A DNA stretch of 64,000 nucleotides from Antedon mediterranea (Eukaryota; Echinodermata; Crinoidea; Comatulida; Antedonidae). Positions 61,301-64,000 of this stretch are shown one piece after another (within the stretch, counting starts at the first letter, position 1; the number at the start of each line of letters is the position of its first letter). The notes beneath the pieces are model-generated. The model made no database searches. It was not told the DNA's origin and worked only from the letters and a program-made list of their open reading frames with translations. Made by a program: the position numbers and the translations under genes. The DNA lies in NCBI RefSeq assembly GCF_964355755.1, contig NC_092675.1:29164912-29228911 (forward strand). Direction: 5' to 3'.

Positions 61301-63602
61301 GTCTGACTCATAAAGTAATCTAAAAACATAAACAGTATTACGTAATTTCAAAGGCTACTTCAACAAAATTCATAAAAATCGCAAATACATTATAATGACA
61401 ACTACAAAACAATAGTTAAATGTTTAAATATTCAATTCTTAGCTTTTCAGTCAGAAAGTTCAATATCAAAATGTGAATAATTTATGGTCAATTTTCTAAA
61501 ACCTTGACTTTACCTAATTGTTTATCTATTTCACTTTTTGATCCTGAATCAATGGCTAACGCATTAATTCTGTTCCCCAACCACTTTGTGATTTCATTGT
61601 ACCAGTTCTGAAAAAAAATATTTCATAAACAATTAATTAGAATATGTAGTAGACAGTAATCTTAAACAAACTGACGGTTTTTCAGTGTTTTTTTTAAAAA
61701 CTTTGCTTTCATTTTGAAATATTTAATAAATAAATGCAGTTCTGCAGATTAGGTAAAGTGTTTTAAATTAAAAAAAAAAATGAGACTAAACAAACGACTT
61801 AATACTCCACAATTAACTTGTATTACAGCAGCTCCTTGAAGCATGGTAGTGAAAGAAAGTATCACCTTTTTGAAAAGCCGCAAAGCCTGTTTAGTTTTCT
61901 GGAAATTATGTTTTTTTAAATATTTGAATGTATGTCAAAATTCGGCCAGCTTAATCTAATTCAAAACATACTCAAAACTTATATGCTGCCCTGTAATTAT
62001 AATGAAATATTCATACCTTGACCAAACTTGAGGGCGCAACAACAATTGCCTTTTGAATTTCTGGCGAGGCTGAAACAATTAAACATATTAGTAACAGTAT
62101 ACTATACTGTATCCAGATAATATGAAACTGCTAACAATTATTTGAATTCCATGCTTTATTTTGAATTTATCGATTACATACCATCCGGTCCTTGACGCAA
62201 TAAGGTCCAAAGAAGGGTAATACATTGAAGTGTTTTACCCAAACCCTGTATAAAAAGTAAAATATATTTAGCTATGAATAAAAAAAATGAATGAATAAAG
62301 TTTGTATTACCAAGTGAACATATTTAAAATGATATACATTTGATACACCAAGTTAAATGAATAACCTAAACAACTACACCACACAGTTTTTTACTACAGA
62401 TATACATACAGTACCACAAAGATGAGTGAAAAACACTCAAACACAGCGGGACCTTTGTCAGGGTTGTGGGAAATATTCCCTAAAGACGATGCACTGCTTT
62501 AATGCCACAAAGGTCACAACTTTAACTGTGTGCTAATGTTAAACAAAATGGAAAACTATGATCCATTGTTACTGCACCATATACAACAACATTAACAAGT
62601 AACCATTATTATGATACGGAATCATTCAATATGCCTTGATGATAAGTTTTCAAATCTAAAGCCTACACTATCAAACTTTATGTGAAAAAAAATGTAATGT
62701 GCCCATATATGGACATGATGATGTCATATCACTACCATATTTAGGCATATCACCACCATAGTTGGGCACATCACAATTAAATAGTACTGCTATAAGCATA
62801 CCATTTCATCTGCCATGATACACCCATAGCTGTTGTCTATCTGGCGACCTGTAACACATTTCCACATGAAATCAACACCCTATAACAAAGTAAATAACAT
62901 TAAAATTGCAGAATGTACAAACATATTTTTGCAAATTCATTTCAAACAAAATTATACCCACAGTTTACTGATGGGCAAATGTCTGTATAAATGCCTGTAA
63001 AATTTAGGTAATATATTATCAACAGTATAGAAACCGTATCAAATTTATCTGTTGTGCGTACAATTGAGGATTAGTGTTGTTGCACCATACCACGTCGACG
63101 GTATTAAAGAGTTGCTATCCAATCAAATTTAAGCCATAATGAAAACCCAGTGGTCTAATGGTAGGATGTCTGCTTATCAATTAGAAGATTCTGGGTTTGA
63201 ATCTGGATTATGTTCCTTTTTCTCATTCTCACAAATTTGGTTTTTAAACTAATTATTTTCCAGTATATCATCAGATGGTTGTTTCTCAATGCCTGCAAAC
63301 AAAAATACTGATGGAAACAATGGCAGAAAATAATTTTATCTTACCTCCCGCTGATGAGGACGAAGTACTTTAGATAATACTGGATCAACAACAACTGATA
63401 AAAAAGTGAATTATTTGTTTTAAAATACTTATTTTATGTTTGTGAGTGGATTGAACAATGTGAAACAGATAGTAAATAGATGTTTAGATGTGCCAGCCAA
63501 TCATTAGTATTAATTTATTGATGAAAGTTTGATATAAAAAATTTAATTAATATATAATTTTCTAGATTCCAGCTTAACTTACCGTGAACTTGCTGGTTTT
63601 CT
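55378..63602 (-). CDS. RAD54L: RAD54L, DNA repair and recombination ATPase (5' end outside the window)
   Basis: Swi2/Snf2 translocase that works with RAD51 in homologous recombination. Seventeen exons seen (minus): 63583-63602, 63345-63394, 62802-62879, 62182-62245, 62017-62069, 61514-61607, 61195-61319, 60693-60843, 60096-60202, 59345-59417, 58818-58967, 58456-58566, 57846-57969, 57461-57539, 56895-57074, 55873-56036 and 55378-55576. All phases close; about 606 residues, equal to human from about residue 137 to the end. Motifs: [14 protein letters not shown], Walker A DEMGLGKT (split by an intron), DEGH (also split), [66 protein letters not shown], and a CRRC zinc-binding-type end. The first visible exon is only 20 bases. 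The N-terminal RAD51-binding part is not in the window; introns carry many MITE and SINE copies. Confidence 0.97.
55706..55848. mobile_element. MITE family 1, copy e
   Basis: ACTGTCTACACTATCAAACT at the left and AGTTGATAGTGTAGACAGA at the right; RAD54L intron. Confidence 0.85.
56112..56281. mobile_element. MITE family 3
   Basis: Left end CCACTGTAGCCGTATTCACC, CAATCACACTTA. The right end, reverse-complemented, reads CCAGTGGCCATATTCACC, ATTCACACTTA. The interior repeats GTATTTCCCTTAA. About 170 bases in a RAD54L intron. Confidence 0.75.
56436..56595 (+). mobile_element. tRNA-derived SINE, diverged
   Basis: Head GGAGCTGTAGCTTGGTGGTA carries an A-box-like stretch, and CAGGGTTCAATTCTG a B-box-like stretch about 40 bases later. 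A TTTGATTTGATTTATT run and an A-rich end follow. Different from the 63-kb tRNA-headed family. Confidence 0.55.
58016..58126. mobile_element. MITE family 1, copy f (internally deleted)
   Basis: CTCCGTCTACACTATTAAAT at the left, TTTTATAGTGTAGACAGAGC at the right; about 50 bases shorter than full copies. Confidence 0.8.
58192..58351. mobile_element. MITE family 1, copy g
   Basis: Left end damaged (AAGCTACTACACTATCAAAC); right end TTTGATATTGTAGACAGAGC. Only about 65 bases from copy f and in the same orientation. Confidence 0.8.
59059..59161. mobile_element. MITE family 1, copy h (internally deleted)
   Basis: AAGCTCTGTCTACACTATCA to TTTGATAGTGTAGACAAGAT, lacking the CACTACCATATTT core. Confidence 0.8.
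60310..60600 (-). mobile_element. SINE-like element family B, longer copy
   Basis: On the minus strand it starts with GAGTGGCCGGGCGGTTAAGA, a tRNA-A-box-like head, then GGGTTGTGAGGCTCACC. It continues into the body shared with 25305-25495 and ends at CCAGTATAAAGAAATAATAA. RAD54L intron. Confidence 0.7.
62657..62783. mobile_element. MITE family 1, copy i (right end lost)
   Basis: AAAGCCTACACTATCAAACT followed by the ATGTGCCCATATATGGACAT core; the right terminal repeat is missing. Confidence 0.75.
63143..63280 (+). mobile_element. tRNA-derived SINE family A, older copy
   Basis: Head AACCCAGTGGTCTAATGGTA with B-box CTGGGTTTGAATCTGG. Tail TTTTCTCATTCTCACAAATT and AATTATTTTCCAGTATATCA. Head and tail parallel the copy at 63690-63853 in the other orientation. 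Confidence 0.75.
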
Positions 63603-63689
63603 CTAAAATATAAAACACAAAATGACATATTTATTATTAAAAAACATATATGTATATATATATAAACACAACAAGCATAGAAATAAATT

Positions 63690-63853
63690 CCAAACCGCCC
63701 GGTGATACACTGAAAATTATTTAATTAATTTTTTGAAACGATAAAGATGAGGAAATCTGGGAGAATGAGAAAAAATCGCCCCAACCGAGACTCGAACTCG
63801 GACCGTCTGCTTGATATGCAGTTGCCCTAACCATTAGACCACTGGGGCTTTCG
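63690..63853 (-). mobile_element. tRNA-derived SINE family A, younger copy with a foldable tRNA head
   Basis: The minus strand 63848-63778 folds as a 71-base cloverleaf: acceptor GCCCCAG with TTGGGGC, D-arm GTCTAATGGTTAGGGC, anticodon loop ATATCAA (would read AUC), and T-arm CCGAG TTCGAGT CTCGG. Only one mismatch at the top of the anticodon stem. The tail that follows (TTTTTTCTCATTCTCCCAGA, AATAATTTTCAGTGTATCAC) is shared with 63143-63280. This makes a SINE more likely than a functional tRNA gene. Confidence 0.75.
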
Positions 63854-63963
63854 TGGTATTGTTCTTTAACTCGATCGGATAACGACCCTTTAACATTCTC
63901 GCCGTGGTACGGTTGGAACACTATACTTGCACTAGCCGTTCACCAGTGCAAGTAAATAAAACT

Positions 63964-64000
63964 AATATTAGTATATATATATATATATATATACTAATAT
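63964..64000. repeat. AT-rich hairpin repeat at the window end
   Basis: ACTAATATTAGTATATAT runs into an AT array and then TATATACTAATAT, its inverse; cut off by the window end. Confidence 0.8.

Noticed and set aside
63778-63848. Functional tRNA gene with an AUC anticodon
   Set aside because: The shared downstream tail with a second decayed copy, the unusual anticodon and a stem mismatch favour a SINE head.

Overview
The window is AT-rich, intron-rich animal nuclear DNA. Genes have GT-AG introns, AATAAA signals and clear animal orthologues, and the introns are full of small transposon relics. The recurrent AGGCCTA motif and the gene content suggest a marine invertebrate deuterostome (echinoderm or hemichordate-like). 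That placement is an impression, not a demonstration.

Layout. 1-5300: repeat-rich intergenic DNA with a 1.16 kb foldback element and a 75-bp minisatellite. 5343-8600: an NFIL3/E4BP4-like transcription factor (+) with two bZIP domains, behind a promoter carrying RORE-like and TTACGTAA sites. 9219-10740: TRIR (+). 13943-17402: SARAF (-), the ER regulator of store-operated calcium entry. 19539-20648: NDUFA11 (+), converging on COA7 (-, 21354-22609); both serve the mitochondrial respiratory chain. 27126-50907: DOT1L (-), 21 coding exons, 1770 codons, with a 9.4 kb third intron. 55378-63602: the 3' 17 exons of RAD54L (-); its 5' end lies beyond the window. I rebuilt all seven gene models by hand. 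Every exon boundary uses GT/AG and phases close exactly, except that the 5' UTRs and the missing RAD54L N-terminus are not determined.

How the genes relate. There is no operon. DOT1L and RAD54L are tandem neighbours with roles in chromatin and recombination, and the DOT1L upstream region holds three E2F-type sites. NDUFA11 and COA7 form a convergent mitochondrial pair.

Between the genes lie several short transposon families: a MITE with about nine copies confined to DOT1L and RAD54L introns, two or three other MITEs, tRNA-derived and 5S-rRNA-derived SINEs, and LINE tails. There are also many tandem repeats with units of about 21, 24, 62, 74, 75 and 80 bp.

Most interesting items: the double-bZIP NFIL3-like protein and its clock-like promoter; the Gly-to-Ser change in the DOT1L SAM motif; the open reading frame in DOT1L intron 20; the 5S-headed SINE; and the MITE whose interior has become a minisatellite. 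I saw no convincing wholly new multi-gene system.
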